From Candidatus Tumulicola scandinaviensis (GTDB taxonomy: Bacteria; Vulcanimicrobiota; Vulcanimicrobiia; Vulcanimicrobiales; Vulcanimicrobiaceae), in NCBI GenBank assembly GCA_003140835.1, contig PLLA01000117.1, positions 11,178-58,947 of the forward strand: 47,770 bases of DNA, in the 5' to 3' direction. Under the pieces are notes generated by a model that saw only the letters and a program-made list of their open reading frames with translations, was not told the origin of the DNA and did not search any database. Shown in pieces: positions 9,125 through 16,884 of this stretch (within the stretch, counting starts at the first letter, position 1; every line of letters begins with the position of its first letter). The translations under genes and the position numbers were made by a program.

Positions 9125-9250
9125 AAGAACTGATGAGTGAAGTGGCCGAGTCTCGTTCGAAAATGAGAACCGAAAACGTTGCTCCGGGCAAGCGTCTAGA
9201 GTCTTCCGAGGTTACGCGCGTCGAACCTCATCGGGAGCATGCTCTAGCGA

Positions 9251-9703
9251 TCACGGCAGCGGTGGGATCGGGTTTTGCCAAGTGGAACCGTCGGAATACT
9301 TTACGCGTAGGACGGCGCAATACGGTACGCCATCGAGCGGAAAAACCTCCCGGCTTACCACGAATTCGTGATCGATTGTGACGTCGGGAGAGAACTTTCC
9401 GACGTCTTTTGTAACGGCAACCAGCGATCCGCGCGCGACGAGTCCGAAGTCCACCTCGGTGGCGACGAGCGAGGACTGGTTCTTATAGACGATGGCGAGG
9501 AAGGCGTCCCACGACGGAAAGTATGCCGGATTGTTGTGCCAGTATCCGTAGGGGTCGATCCAAGGGTGGCTCTGCGAGGCTGCGTGGCGGTGTGGGTTGC
9601 ATTCCATCACGAGGATTTTCGATCCCGGCGTTTGGACGATCTGGGCCCCGGCGGGAACGGGCACGAGCACCGCGATGGCGAGGGCGGCTTTTGCGAGGTT
9701 CAT
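9251..9703 (-). CDS. Small exported protein of unknown function
   Basis: 150 residues with a signal peptide (MNLAKAALAIAVLVPVPAGA, likely cleaved before Q22). The mature part is rich in aromatic residues and has a strand-rich pattern (ILVMECNPHRHAAS, SLVATEVDFGLVARGSLVAV) ending in DGSTWQNPIPPLP. Two cysteines could form a disulfide. I do not recognise the family. The ATG at 9703 was chosen because it begins the signal peptide; no Shine-Dalgarno precedes it, but TACCGT lies 6 nt upstream (leaderless candidate). It is transcribed away from the gene at 9817, with a 113-bp divergent spacer. Confidence 0.7.
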   Translation of the reverse strand: MNLAKAALAIAVLVPVPAGAQIVQTPGSKILVMECNPHRHAASQSHPWIDPYGYWHNNPAYFPSWDAFLAIVYKNQSSLVATEVDFGLVARGSLVAVTKDVGKFSPDVTIDHEFVVSREVFPLDGVPYCAVLRVKYSDGSTWQNPIPPLP

Positions 9704-9816
9704 CGTGCGACGGTACGGCGACTTTAAGAAAATCTCCGGAACCCCCCTTCTCACGGGCTTCTTTGGATTGGCCTAGAGTTCGATTGCGGCAGCCGCTTAA
9801 TAATGAGGATATCAAA

Positions 9817-10300
9817 ATGAAACTAACGCGTTCGGAACTCGACGAACTCATGGCTCGTCATGGCCTCGCGCCATTGATTCCCGGAGGCACCGACGCCTCG
9901 GAAGCGGCCCGCGGCGGTATCCTGGCGACCGTCGACATCGCACCCGGCGAGGTCGCGCTCATGCGCGTCGGTATCGAGGGCGTCACCGCCACCGGGCGCT
10001 GTCCGCTCGATTTCGTGCACGCTTCCGGCATCGTCGAGGAGTTCCGAGAAGGCCGGCTTCTTCCTCACGATACGAGCTTCCAGCATATGTTCGCACACCT
10101 TCTCATGAAGCTATCCGAACTTTACGTTGCAAGCGGGGCGAACATGCTATCTATAAGCGAGCTGCACTTACACCCTGCGTCGTATCACATTGAAGACCTG
10201 GCGATCGACGGCGCCGGGCCACGAAGACTGGCTCGTCGTCTCGAGCCGGATAGCCACGATCGGCGTGCCGTTTTTTCGCACCGTCATGGCGATAGCGTAA
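9817..10300 (+). CDS. Conserved-looking protein of unknown function, apparent 3' frameshift
   Basis: Begins MKLTRSELDELMARHGLAPL after a good GAGGA site 7 nt upstream and runs for about 130 confident residues (GGILATVDIAPGEVALMRVG, HMFAHLLMKLSELYVASGAN). After IDGAG the direct frame becomes arginine-rich and low in quality, reaching a stop at 10314. Dropping one base in the GGG/CC run near 10216-10220 instead gives HEDWLVVSSRIATIGVPFFR and a stop at 10298-10300, which looks much more like real protein. I therefore give the end in that frame; the literal open frame ends at 10314. No family recognised. It is convergent with, and overlaps, the araC-type gene. Confidence 0.6.
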
Positions 10301-11183
10301 AGTTTCCGAAATGACCCGCCGGACTTAACACCTGACCGTGCAGAGTTTCTGACGGGGTCTCCCCGAACAGGGAACGATAGTCGGACGAGAAGTGCCCCAT
10401 GTGCCAAAACCCGTGATCCGCGGCGACGTCGAAAATGGAGATGCGCAACGGATCGCTTTCGCGCAAGGCTTTTTGGGCCCGGTTCAATCGCAGAATTTTC
10501 AAGAACCGAATCGGGCTCATCCCATAGAGCTTATTGAAGTAATTCAGCAGTGTTCGGCGGTGGCACCCGATTCCTCGGCAGATCTCCTCTAGCCCGATGT
10601 CGTCGTCCACGTGCGACCACATGTAGCCTTGCGCGGCGTTGGCCATGGCCCGACCGTTCTCATACTTGTTCGTCGCGCTCTTCACGAGCATCGCCGAGTC
10701 GATCGTGAGGCCGATCGAAGCCATAAGACGACATTCTATGGCCGTCGCCGGCAGTCCGATCGGCTCCGGCTCGTCCAATACCCCGTCGACCCGGGACTGT
10801 AGCCGGAGTGCCGCGCGATTGCCGGCCGGCAGCAAGGCGCACCATTCGTCGCCGGAGTGCGCGGCGGTTGCCTTTGGGAACGCCGGTACCTGCTTCGTTT
10901 CGATTTCCACCAGCGTGAGGACGAATGCCCGCTCGGAGCAGAACTCGGCGCTGCCGCGGACGACCGCAAGGCGTCGATTGAGCCAGAGCTCGCCGTTGAT
11001 CCGGGCGACGCCGTGCTGCCTCGGAAGATATGCCAGAACGACCCGGGACTCGCCGGTTTCGAGCGCTCCTCGGATGCCGACGTTATAGGCGAGCCGTCGA
11101 AAGCGCAGCGAGCGAATTTCAACGTCTTTCGAGTCGCATTCGAGCAGACCCGGGGCCATTTGTACGACGCCCCCGACGGTCAC
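10284..11183 (-). CDS. AraC-family transcriptional regulator
   Basis: 299 residues. The C-terminal ~100 residues form the AraC double helix-turn-helix: IGLEEICRGIGCHRRTLLNYFN is the first motif region, and IFDVAADHGFWHMGHFSSDY followed by RSLFGETPSETL is the classic second motif. The N-terminal ~190 residues form a sensory domain without an obvious cupin signature, somewhat like regulators of the EutR/FeaR kind. The start is a GTG overlapping the stop of the upstream B12-fold gene (GTGA), so the two proteins are made together. The natural hypothesis is that the B12-fold protein modulates this regulator. A 16-bp inverted repeat at 11882-11897, before the operon, is a candidate autoregulatory site. 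Confidence 0.88.
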   Translation of the reverse strand: MTVGGVVQMAPGLLECDSKDVEIRSLRFRRLAYNVGIRGALETGESRVVLAYLPRQHGVARINGELWLNRRLAVVRGSAEFCSERAFVLTLVEIETKQVPAFPKATAAHSGDEWCALLPAGNRAALRLQSRVDGVLDEPEPIGLPATAIECRLMASIGLTIDSAMLVKSATNKYENGRAMANAAQGYMWSHVDDDIGLEEICRGIGCHRRTLLNYFNKLYGMSPIRFLKILRLNRAQKALRESDPLRISIFDVAADHGFWHMGHFSSDYRSLFGETPSETLHGQVLSPAGHFGNFTLSP

Positions 11184-11857
11184 GCGCGCTCCTGCAAACG
11201 CACTTCGTACTGGGTGGCAAGGGCCACGGCCTCAAGGGCGGATCGCGCGTGGAGGTCGCCCCCGCTTCGGCGCCACCGCGGCGATTGGGCGTCCACGCCG
11301 GCGCCCCCGACGACGATCAGCGGCGCCTGAGTCGCCTGTTTGGCGCGAACCACTCCTGCGGCGCGTGCCAAAGCGACGACACCGTCGGCGCCGTTCGCAA
11401 AGAGAATGACGAGCCTCGGGTCGCTCTGGTCGAGGACGCATTCGAAGTCGTCGAGGCTGGGGTTCGGGCCGAGGTGGCAGACGTCGTATCCGTCGACGGC
11501 CAGGAGGGCGGCCGCGATTCGTATCTGCAGTTCGGGGACCTCTGGTCCGAACGAAGCGCATACCGCTCTTCCGTGGGGTGCCCTCGTATGCAAGAGCGCA
11601 GACTCGAAGACGGACATGATGCGCTCGGTGGCGTGGTTCACGAAACGGCGCCGTGCCGTGCTTAGCACCCCCAGCGCGTGCCTGCGATCCGCTTCGCCGA
11701 GGGCCGCGGCCAAGACGTCAGCGTAAATCGACCGGAGCTGTGCACCCTGCTCGTAGCGATGCCGAAGGAATCGGGTCGCTTCGGCTTCGCGCCGGTTGGC
11801 GAGCAACTCGAGATAGGCGTGGGCCGCTGGGTTCAATGTGGCAGCCAAACCTTCCAT
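11180..11857 (-). CDS. B12-binding-fold (MetH/CarH-like) protein lacking the ligand histidine
   Basis: 225 residues. An N-terminal helical module (LNPAAHAYLELLANRREAEA...STARRRFVNHATERI) resembles the four-helix cap found before cobalamin-binding domains. The C-terminal part looks like the Rossmann B12 fold (AVCASFGPEVPELQIRIAAA, DGYDVCHLGPNPSLDDF, LVILFANGADGVVAL, PLIVVGGAGVD). In MetH and CarH the first loop carries E/DxHxxG, whose His ligates cobalt; here the corresponding GPEVPELQ has no His, so cobalamin may bind base-on, bind differently or be absent. There is no MerR DNA-binding domain, unlike CarH/LitR. Its stop overlaps the GTG of the AraC regulator, suggesting a split sensor/regulator pair. 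Confidence 0.7.
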   Translation of the reverse strand: MEGLAATLNPAAHAYLELLANRREAEATRFLRHRYEQGAQLRSIYADVLAAALGEADRRHALGVLSTARRRFVNHATERIMSVFESALLHTRAPHGRAVCASFGPEVPELQIRIAAALLAVDGYDVCHLGPNPSLDDFECVLDQSDPRLVILFANGADGVVALARAAGVVRAKQATQAPLIVVGGAGVDAQSPRWRRSGGDLHARSALEAVALATQYEVRLQERA

Positions 11858-11881
11858 AGGCGTAGCGACTTGAATGTACGT

Positions 11882-11897
11882 GGTACGGTATCGTACC
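11882..11897. promoter_or_regulatory. Inverted repeat GGTACG-N4-CGTACC upstream of the B12-fold/AraC operon
   Basis: Perfect 6-bp arms with a 4-bp centre, 25-40 bp upstream of the operon start codon at 11857. It is the only clear symmetrical element in this short intergenic region, so an operator for the downstream AraC protein or another regulator is plausible. Confidence 0.4.
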
Positions 11898-11932
11898 TTC
11901 GAGAAGTTTTTGGGAAGAAACCGTCGCGGCCT

Positions 11933-12238
11933 CTACTGCCGGCCCGACCCAGCGCGGGCTAGGCAGTGTCCCGCGGGGGGCGAACTGGTCTCGCCCAGTC
12001 CGTACACGCCTTCAAATACTCGGCGGCGGGGATCGAACCTCGCCCGGATCCAGCCGCACCGTTCACCCGACTTCCACGAGGCCTCCATCGAGCCGTCGGA
12101 GATCGATCCGCGAACGACACCGCGGCGTCCGAAGCGGCCGACGAGCCGGTCACCCCGCTGGATCAAATGCAGCACCGGAGAGCCGAAAAAGACTTTGGAC
12201 TCGTCGTCGAAGCGGTAGTGCCCGGTCGCGCCCTTCAT
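11933..12238 (-). CDS. Small hypothetical protein
   Basis: 101 residues, MKGATGHYRFDDESKVFFG at the N-terminus, then alternating strands ([49 protein letters not shown]). The pattern suggests a small beta-sandwich or barrel-like domain of the sort that compares solvent-exposed G-rich hairpins. No recognised family and no signal peptide. AGGAAG sits immediately before the ATG, rather close for a Shine-Dalgarno. The last ~17 residues (after YGLGE) are low-complexity. Codon pattern looks coding, but support is moderate. Confidence 0.5.
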   Translation of the reverse strand: MKGATGHYRFDDESKVFFGSPVLHLIQRGDRLVGRFGRRGVVRGSISDGSMEASWKSGERCGWIRARFDPRRRVFEGVYGLGETSSPPAGHCLARAGSGRQ

Positions 12239-12317
12239 GCTTCCTAGCCTGCCGGAAATCGGGCGGTTTACCTATCCCGTAGCGGCAAATCCAAAACCGC
12301 TGCTCTGACCGGCGTTC

Positions 12318-12914
12318 CTATTTGAGGATATTGATGGCCCGTGCGGCCGCAATAGCGATCGTCGCGAGCGAAATTCCCGACTCGAGCATCATATACATCC
12401 GCGCGCGAGTCGTGAGCGGCGGGGTGTCGGTTGGGCTAAAAGCCGTCGCCGTCGTGAACGACAGGAAGATGAAATCCAGAAATACGAGCGGCTTGGCAGT
12501 AGCCGCGCCGTCGGAACGGGGAAACACGAACTCCCCCTCGCCGATCCAATGATAGGCGACTGCAAACAGGATAACGTTGCAAACCCAGATCACAAAGGCC
12601 GTTTCCAAAAGGCGCGGGCCATCGATGGTTCCGGCCTGATAGATGACCAGATAGGCGATTTTTGCCATGCTGGCTGCGACGATGAGCCCGAGCACCGCGG
12701 CGGCCGTCAGCATGACTCGGCGGGTCATCCGGCGTTCCCCGGTAATCGTCCAATAGAGCGAGAGCAGGCAAATCACGCCTAAAACGATGCCGAGCACGAG
12801 GGTCGCGGTAGGCCCCCCAATCGTGTAACGGTTCGGTAGAGCTACGAACAAGACGAGCGCTGCAAAGAGCGAAACGGTTTCTCCCCAGTCGCGGCTATTT
12901 TTTAAGGATTGCAT
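12318..12914 (-). CDS. DUF1345-type integral membrane protein
   Basis: 198 residues with about five to six hydrophobic segments. The block FLDFIFLSFTTATAFSPTDT followed by PPLTTRARMYMMLESGISL is the signature of the DUF1345 family of uncharacterised inner-membrane proteins and somewhat recalls two-pore channel filters, but no function is established. The ATG at 12914 was chosen because the hydrophilic 31 residues upstream look non-coding; a GGAGGAG lies about 12 nt before it, longer than ideal. It is divergent from the cadD-like gene, with about 116 bp between starts. Confidence 0.8.
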   Translation of the reverse strand: MQSLKNSRDWGETVSLFAALVLFVALPNRYTIGGPTATLVLGIVLGVICLLSLYWTITGERRMTRRVMLTAAAVLGLIVAASMAKIAYLVIYQAGTIDGPRLLETAFVIWVCNVILFAVAYHWIGEGEFVFPRSDGAATAKPLVFLDFIFLSFTTATAFSPTDTPPLTTRARMYMMLESGISLATIAIAAARAINILK

Positions 12915-13030
12915 GGTAGCGTAAATCTCCTCCGTCTCGCAATCTCGTCTTTCGAGCCGACCGGTGGATCCGGGGTTCGTTTTCGGGATAGGGCCGGGTT
13001 TCGTCACGCGCTATCATCGGCACAGGATTC

Positions 13031-13582
13031 ATGTTTGCCCTCATACTCGCTTTCGCCGGCACGAATGTCGACGGCTTTCTCTGTCTTGCCGCCGCTTTCG
13101 CCGTCGATCCCCCTCGGCGCCGAATCCGCGCGATTCTCATTGCGGCGGGGGGCTTCGCCGTGCTGTTGCTCTTGTCGTTCGTGGCTTCGCTCGTCATCGG
13201 CCGCGTCGGTTTGCGCATCGCCTGGTTCGGGCTGCTGCCCGCGGGCATCGGCGTCGTGCGACTCATCCGGTTGGCGTTTACTTCTCGAGGGCCGGGTGAA
13301 GTAGACTGGCTTTCGAGCGGGCCGTCAATCTTTTCGATCGTGCTCGCGACCGGAGCCGACAACGTTGCGGTGTACGCACCGCTCTTTGCGCTCTTGCCGC
13401 TTGGCCGTACGCTGGGCGTCGCCGGCGCCTATTTGCTCTGCTGGATAGTCGGATGCACCGTCGTTTCCTATGCGACGCCTTCCCTGCCGCGCATTCACGC
13501 GTTAAAACGCTACCTCGAGCCGGCTTTTGCCATCCTGTTTATCGTGATCGGCATCGAGATCGCCCTCCTGAGCCGATCGTAA
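13031..13582 (+). CDS. CadD-like cadmium resistance / cation transporter
   Basis: 183 residues and about five to six membrane helices. FAGTNVDGFLCLAAAF at the start (family form ATNIDDL) and ATGADNVAVYAPLFALLP in the middle (family form GADNIGVYIP) are the paired acidic intramembrane motifs of the CadD family in the LysE superfamily. Known members confer Cd2+ resistance or move small cations; the actual substrate here is unknown. The acidic residue of the first motif is D14 with G in place of the second Asp. AGGA stands 7 nt before the ATG. Confidence 0.8.
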   Translation: MFALILAFAGTNVDGFLCLAAAFAVDPPRRRIRAILIAAGGFAVLLLLSFVASLVIGRVGLRIAWFGLLPAGIGVVRLIRLAFTSRGPGEVDWLSSGPSIFSIVLATGADNVAVYAPLFALLPLGRTLGVAGAYLLCWIVGCTVVSYATPSLPRIHALKRYLEPAFAILFIVIGIEIALLSRS

Positions 13583-13609
13583 CTCGCATCCATAACGGTA
13601 GCTTCAAGT

Positions 13610-13623
13610 GCGCATATATGCGC
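13610..13623. promoter_or_regulatory. 14-bp perfect palindrome GCGCATATATGCGC before the sulfatase gene
   Basis: The palindrome ends 16 bp before the sulfatase ATG (13640) and begins 27 bp after the cadD-like stop. It is too symmetrical and AT-centred for a terminator here (no T-tract), so an operator or a hairpin blocking the ribosome site AGAGGA is more likely. Confidence 0.35.
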
Positions 13624-13639
13624 TGAGAGGATCTCTATA

Positions 13640-15169
13640 ATGGCCACCCCCACCGGGAAACAACCGAACATTCTCTTCATTATGGCCGACGATATCGGCT
13701 GGTTTAACCTTGGTTCGTACCATCAAGGCATGATGGCGAGCCGAACGCCGAATCTCGACCGATTGGCGGCCGAAGGCGTACGCTTCACCGACTACTACGC
13801 CGAAGCGAGCTGCACGGCCGGCCGCGCAAACTTCATAACGGGCCAGTTGCCGATTAGAACCGGTTTAACGACCGTCGGACAGGCTGGCGCGAAAGTCGGA
13901 ATGCCGGCCGAGGCGCCGACGATTGCGACCGCCCTGCGTTCGATGGGCTACGCCACCGGTCAATTCGGAAAGAATCACTTAGGCGACCTCAACGAGTACC
14001 TTCCGACAGTTCACGGCTTCGATGAGTTTTTCGGATACCTCTATCATCTCGACGCGATGGAAGATCCGTCACACCGTAACTATCCGCAGGCGCTCAAAGA
14101 CAAAATCGGTCCGCGCAACATGGTGCACAGCTGGGCGACCGATACGGACGATCCGACCGTCGAACCCCGCTGGGGAAAGGTCGGCAAGCAACGGATCGAA
14201 GACGCGGGCACGCTGTATCCCGATCGCATGGAAACCGTGGACGACGAAATCCTCGCCCACGCGTTCAAATTCATCGACGGGGCAAAAGCCAGCGGCAAAC
14301 CATTTTTCTGCTGGCTCAACCCGACGCGCATGCACGTCGTGACGCATCTCTCAGAAAAGTACGAGAAGATGCGCACCGCTGAGAACGGCTGGTCGATCTC
14401 GGAGGCCGGCATGGCGCAGCTCGACGACATCGTCGGGGCTGCGATGCAGAAACTCAAGGACGACGGGCTCGAAGACAACACGATCGTCGTGTTCACGACC
14501 GACAACGGGACGGAAAACTTCACGTGGCCCGATGGCGGGCAAACGCCGTTTGCAGGCGGCAAGGGAACGGTGCTCGAGGGCGGCTTCCGCGTGCCATGCG
14601 TCGCGCGCTGGCCGGGGAAGATCTCCGCCGGCAAGGTCGAGAACGGCATCATGTCGGGGCTGGACTGGTTCCCGACGCTCGTTTCTGCGGCCGGCAACCC
14701 GAACATCGCCGACGAGTTAACGAAAGGTAAACAACTCGGCGACCGTACCTATAAGGTTCATCTTGACGGCTACGACCAGACTGCCTTTCTGTCGGGGAAC
14801 GGGCCCTCAAACCGGCACGAGATCTTTTACTTCGCCGAGGGCACGCTCGGCGCTATCCGTGTTAACGACTATAAGTACCGCTTTATCGATCAGCCCGGAG
14901 GCTGGCTCGGGGGCACCGTCAAGGTAGACTGGCCGATTCTCGTCAACCTGCGGCTGGATCCATTCGAACGGACGGGGCTGTCGGGTTCGCTTGCATTCTA
15001 TAACTGGTTCGCCTACGAGTTCTGGCGTTTCGTCCTGGTTCAAGAAGTCGTCGCCAAGGCGGCGGAGACGTTCGTGGCGTTCCCGCCGATGCAGAAGGGC
15101 GCGTCGTTCAACATGGAAGCGGTCAAAGAGCAAGTCCAAAAGGCGATCGCCTCCCACTCCGGCCAATAA
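13640..15169 (+). CDS. Sulfatase (arylsulfatase-like) with a CTAGR active-site motif
   Basis: 509 residues of the alkaline-phosphatase superfamily that would hydrolyse sulfate esters. Metal ligands are visible at NILFIMADDIGW (Asp17, Asp18) and FTTDNGTENF (Asp288, Asn289), with GKNHLGD providing Lys/His. The cysteine to be converted to formylglycine is Cys58 in SCTAGRANFITGQ. The usual motif is CxPxR; here Pro is Ala (CxAxR), a form known to be accepted by radical-SAM anaerobic maturases, whereas aerobic FGE prefers Pro. No maturase is in the window. There is no signal peptide, so the enzyme seems cytoplasmic. It is followed by a strong hairpin and a BASS transporter, which could import an organic anion. 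Confidence 0.9.
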   Translation: MATPTGKQPNILFIMADDIGWFNLGSYHQGMMASRTPNLDRLAAEGVRFTDYYAEASCTAGRANFITGQLPIRTGLTTVGQAGAKVGMPAEAPTIATALRSMGYATGQFGKNHLGDLNEYLPTVHGFDEFFGYLYHLDAMEDPSHRNYPQALKDKIGPRNMVHSWATDTDDPTVEPRWGKVGKQRIEDAGTLYPDRMETVDDEILAHAFKFIDGAKASGKPFFCWLNPTRMHVVTHLSEKYEKMRTAENGWSISEAGMAQLDDIVGAAMQKLKDDGLEDNTIVVFTTDNGTENFTWPDGGQTPFAGGKGTVLEGGFRVPCVARWPGKISAGKVENGIMSGLDWFPTLVSAAGNPNIADELTKGKQLGDRTYKVHLDGYDQTAFLSGNGPSNRHEIFYFAEGTLGAIRVNDYKYRFIDQPGGWLGGTVKVDWPILVNLRLDPFERTGLSGSLAFYNWFAYEFWRFVLVQEVVAKAAETFVAFPPMQKGASFNMEAVKEQVQKAIASHSGQ

Positions 15170-15181
15170 GGCCTTCCCTCT

Positions 15182-15226
15182 GAGCGCGGTGCGCAGCTTG
15201 CCGAGTTCGGGCTGCGTACCGCGCTC
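15182..15226 (+). terminator. Long GC-rich hairpin after the sulfatase gene
   Basis: Two 16-nt arms (15182-15197 and 15211-15226) pair throughout, with a single G-U in RNA. The 13-nt loop itself contains CCGA-GT-TCGG. It begins 13 bp after the sulfatase stop. It lacks a following U-tract (CTAAAACC), so it may be a Rho-assisted terminator, an attenuator or an mRNA 3' stabiliser rather than a classic intrinsic terminator. Confidence 0.5.
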
Positions 15227-15256
15227 TAAAACCGCACGAGAGAGTTGACGCAGACG

Positions 15257-16111
15257 ATGCCGCTTCCCAAAATACTAGCGCTGATTATGATCGTCACGAC
15301 GATGTTTGGTGCGGGACTGCAGGTCGACCGCCGGCGCCTCGTCGAGACGCTGCAGCAGTACGGCCTGCTGGGCCGCGCGCTGCTGGCCAACTTCGTGCTC
15401 GTGCCGTTGTGCGCGGTCGTGCTCGTGCGGCTGTTTCACGTCGAGACCGGCGTCGCCATCGGTATCGTGTTGATGGCGATGGCGCCCGGCGTCCCGTTTC
15501 TGGCGAACTCGGCCGGGCGTTCGGGCGGCGGGAGCCTTTCGTTCGCACTCACGATCGCTTTTTGTTTTGCCGCTCTGTCGGTGATCACCATTCCGGTCAC
15601 CATCGGGTTGCTTTTGCCGCCGGCCGCCGCAGCCAACATCCCGGTTGCAAAGTTCCTCACGACGCTGGTCGGATTCCAGCTCGTCCCGCTGGTTCTTGGT
15701 GCGCTGCTCGCTCCTCGTTTGGCGACGCCGGCGGCCGACGGGCTCGTGAAAGTGCTACACCTTGCATTCCTGGTCTCGGCCCTCGCACTGGCCGTCCTGA
15801 TCTTCCCGCGGCTCGTGCATTTCGTATCGACGGTCTACGGTTTCGGACACCTGCTGATCATCGCTGGGGTCGGGGTGTTCTCGGTGGCGGTAGGCTGGCT
15901 GCTCGGCGGCCCGAACCGGCAGTACCGGCGCACCCTTTCGATCGCGACCTTGATGCGAAACATCGGCTTATGCGCGCTGGTCGGAACGGAGCCGGCGTTC
16001 GCGAATACGAGCGTCGTGCCGACCGTTCTCTCGTACTTCGTCGTCACGTTTGCGCTCAGTCTTCCGGTGCGCGTTTACTACCGGCGCACGAAGGAAGCAA
16101 CCCCCGCCTAA
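15257..16111 (+). CDS. Bile acid:sodium symporter (BASS) family transporter
   Basis: About 284 residues and nine to ten hydrophobic helices. MFGAGLQVDRRRL, VLMAMAPGVPFLANSAGRSG and the late LMRNIGLCALVGTEPAF stretch match the BASS/SBF family, which moves organic anions with Na+. The substrate is not predictable. I start at the ATG at 15257; a TTG at 15245 in the same frame adds four residues, and neither has a strong Shine-Dalgarno. The position after a sulfatase suggests, without proof, uptake of a sulfated or carboxylated compound. Confidence 0.85.
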   Translation: MPLPKILALIMIVTTMFGAGLQVDRRRLVETLQQYGLLGRALLANFVLVPLCAVVLVRLFHVETGVAIGIVLMAMAPGVPFLANSAGRSGGGSLSFALTIAFCFAALSVITIPVTIGLLLPPAAAANIPVAKFLTTLVGFQLVPLVLGALLAPRLATPAADGLVKVLHLAFLVSALALAVLIFPRLVHFVSTVYGFGHLLIIAGVGVFSVAVGWLLGGPNRQYRRTLSIATLMRNIGLCALVGTEPAFANTSVVPTVLSYFVVTFALSLPVRVYYRRTKEATPA

Positions 16112-16133
16112 CGCCTGAAGGGGCACGACTCGC

Positions 16134-16877
16134 ATGACGCCGCTGATTTTCTCGCAATACGGAATCTGGACGCTGGGAACGATGGGCGTCATCAGCCTGA
16201 TCGCCGCCACTACTAATGCGTTCAACGGCGCGCTCTTGGCACGCCGTCCCGATCACTACAAGCACTTCACCGTGATCGGCATCGTTATTCTCGCTTATGC
16301 CGGCGGTATCGGCGGCGGCATTATTCGCGACATCCTAGTGAACAAGATCCCGTCCCCGCTCGAAAACCCATGGTATCTGATCACATGCCTCACGGCCGCC
16401 GGGGTCGCGCTGCTCATCGACTACAACTCCGAGCAAAAGTTTAAAGACGGTCTCTTTCAGTTCATGACAGCATTCTCGCTGCCATGGTATGCGATCGTGG
16501 GCGCCCAGGCGGCGCTCGACGCTCACCTCGGTTATATTGCCGCCATCATTATCGGCGTTATTGCCACCAGTGCGGGGCGCTGGATCATCGACGTGGCATG
16601 CCAGGTCGTGCCGAAGCAGCTCGTGCGCGGCGAGTTCTTCGTGCTGGCCGCGGTGCTCACCGGCGCAGCGTACGTTCTGTCCACGCAAGCGTTTGGAATT
16701 TCCGTCGTGCCGGCGACGGCGATTGCGTTTGTCGTCGGCTTCGGTTTCAGGCTCATTTCTCAGGCACTCGGCTGGGAAGAGTGGGAGCCGTGGGAGCCGC
16801 CCGATTTAAAGACCGGCGAGAAGGCGCGTCACGCGCTTGGCGTCGGACTCCAATCCGAATTCGACGACCACGCGTAG
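16134..16877 (+). CDS. TRIC-family (UPF0126) cation channel protein
   Basis: 247 residues with about seven membrane helices made of two UPF0126 repeats. The first contains NAFNGALLARRPDHYKHFTV and AYAGGIGGGIIRDILVNK, where the glycine-rich kink and the RD pair are typical of prokaryotic TRIC channels. The second contains HLGYIAAIIIGVIATSAGRW with RWIIDV. Prokaryotic TRICs form trimeric K+/Na+ channels. The C-terminal tail is acidic and soluble (EEWEPWEPPDLKTGEKARHA), longer than in most homologues. It begins 22 bp after the BASS gene and is followed after 7 bp by a small membrane protein, so co-transcription is likely. Confidence 0.85.
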   Translation: MTPLIFSQYGIWTLGTMGVISLIAATTNAFNGALLARRPDHYKHFTVIGIVILAYAGGIGGGIIRDILVNKIPSPLENPWYLITCLTAAGVALLIDYNSEQKFKDGLFQFMTAFSLPWYAIVGAQAALDAHLGYIAAIIIGVIATSAGRWIIDVACQVVPKQLVRGEFFVLAAVLTGAAYVLSTQAFGISVVPATAIAFVVGFGFRLISQALGWEEWEPWEPPDLKTGEKARHALGVGLQSEFDDHA

Positions 16878-16884
16878 CGGTACC

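Noticed and set aside
9133..9381. 82-codon plus-strand reading frame
   Set aside because: Overlaps the exported protein gene on the other strand; composition is Arg-rich and non-globular with no family resemblance.
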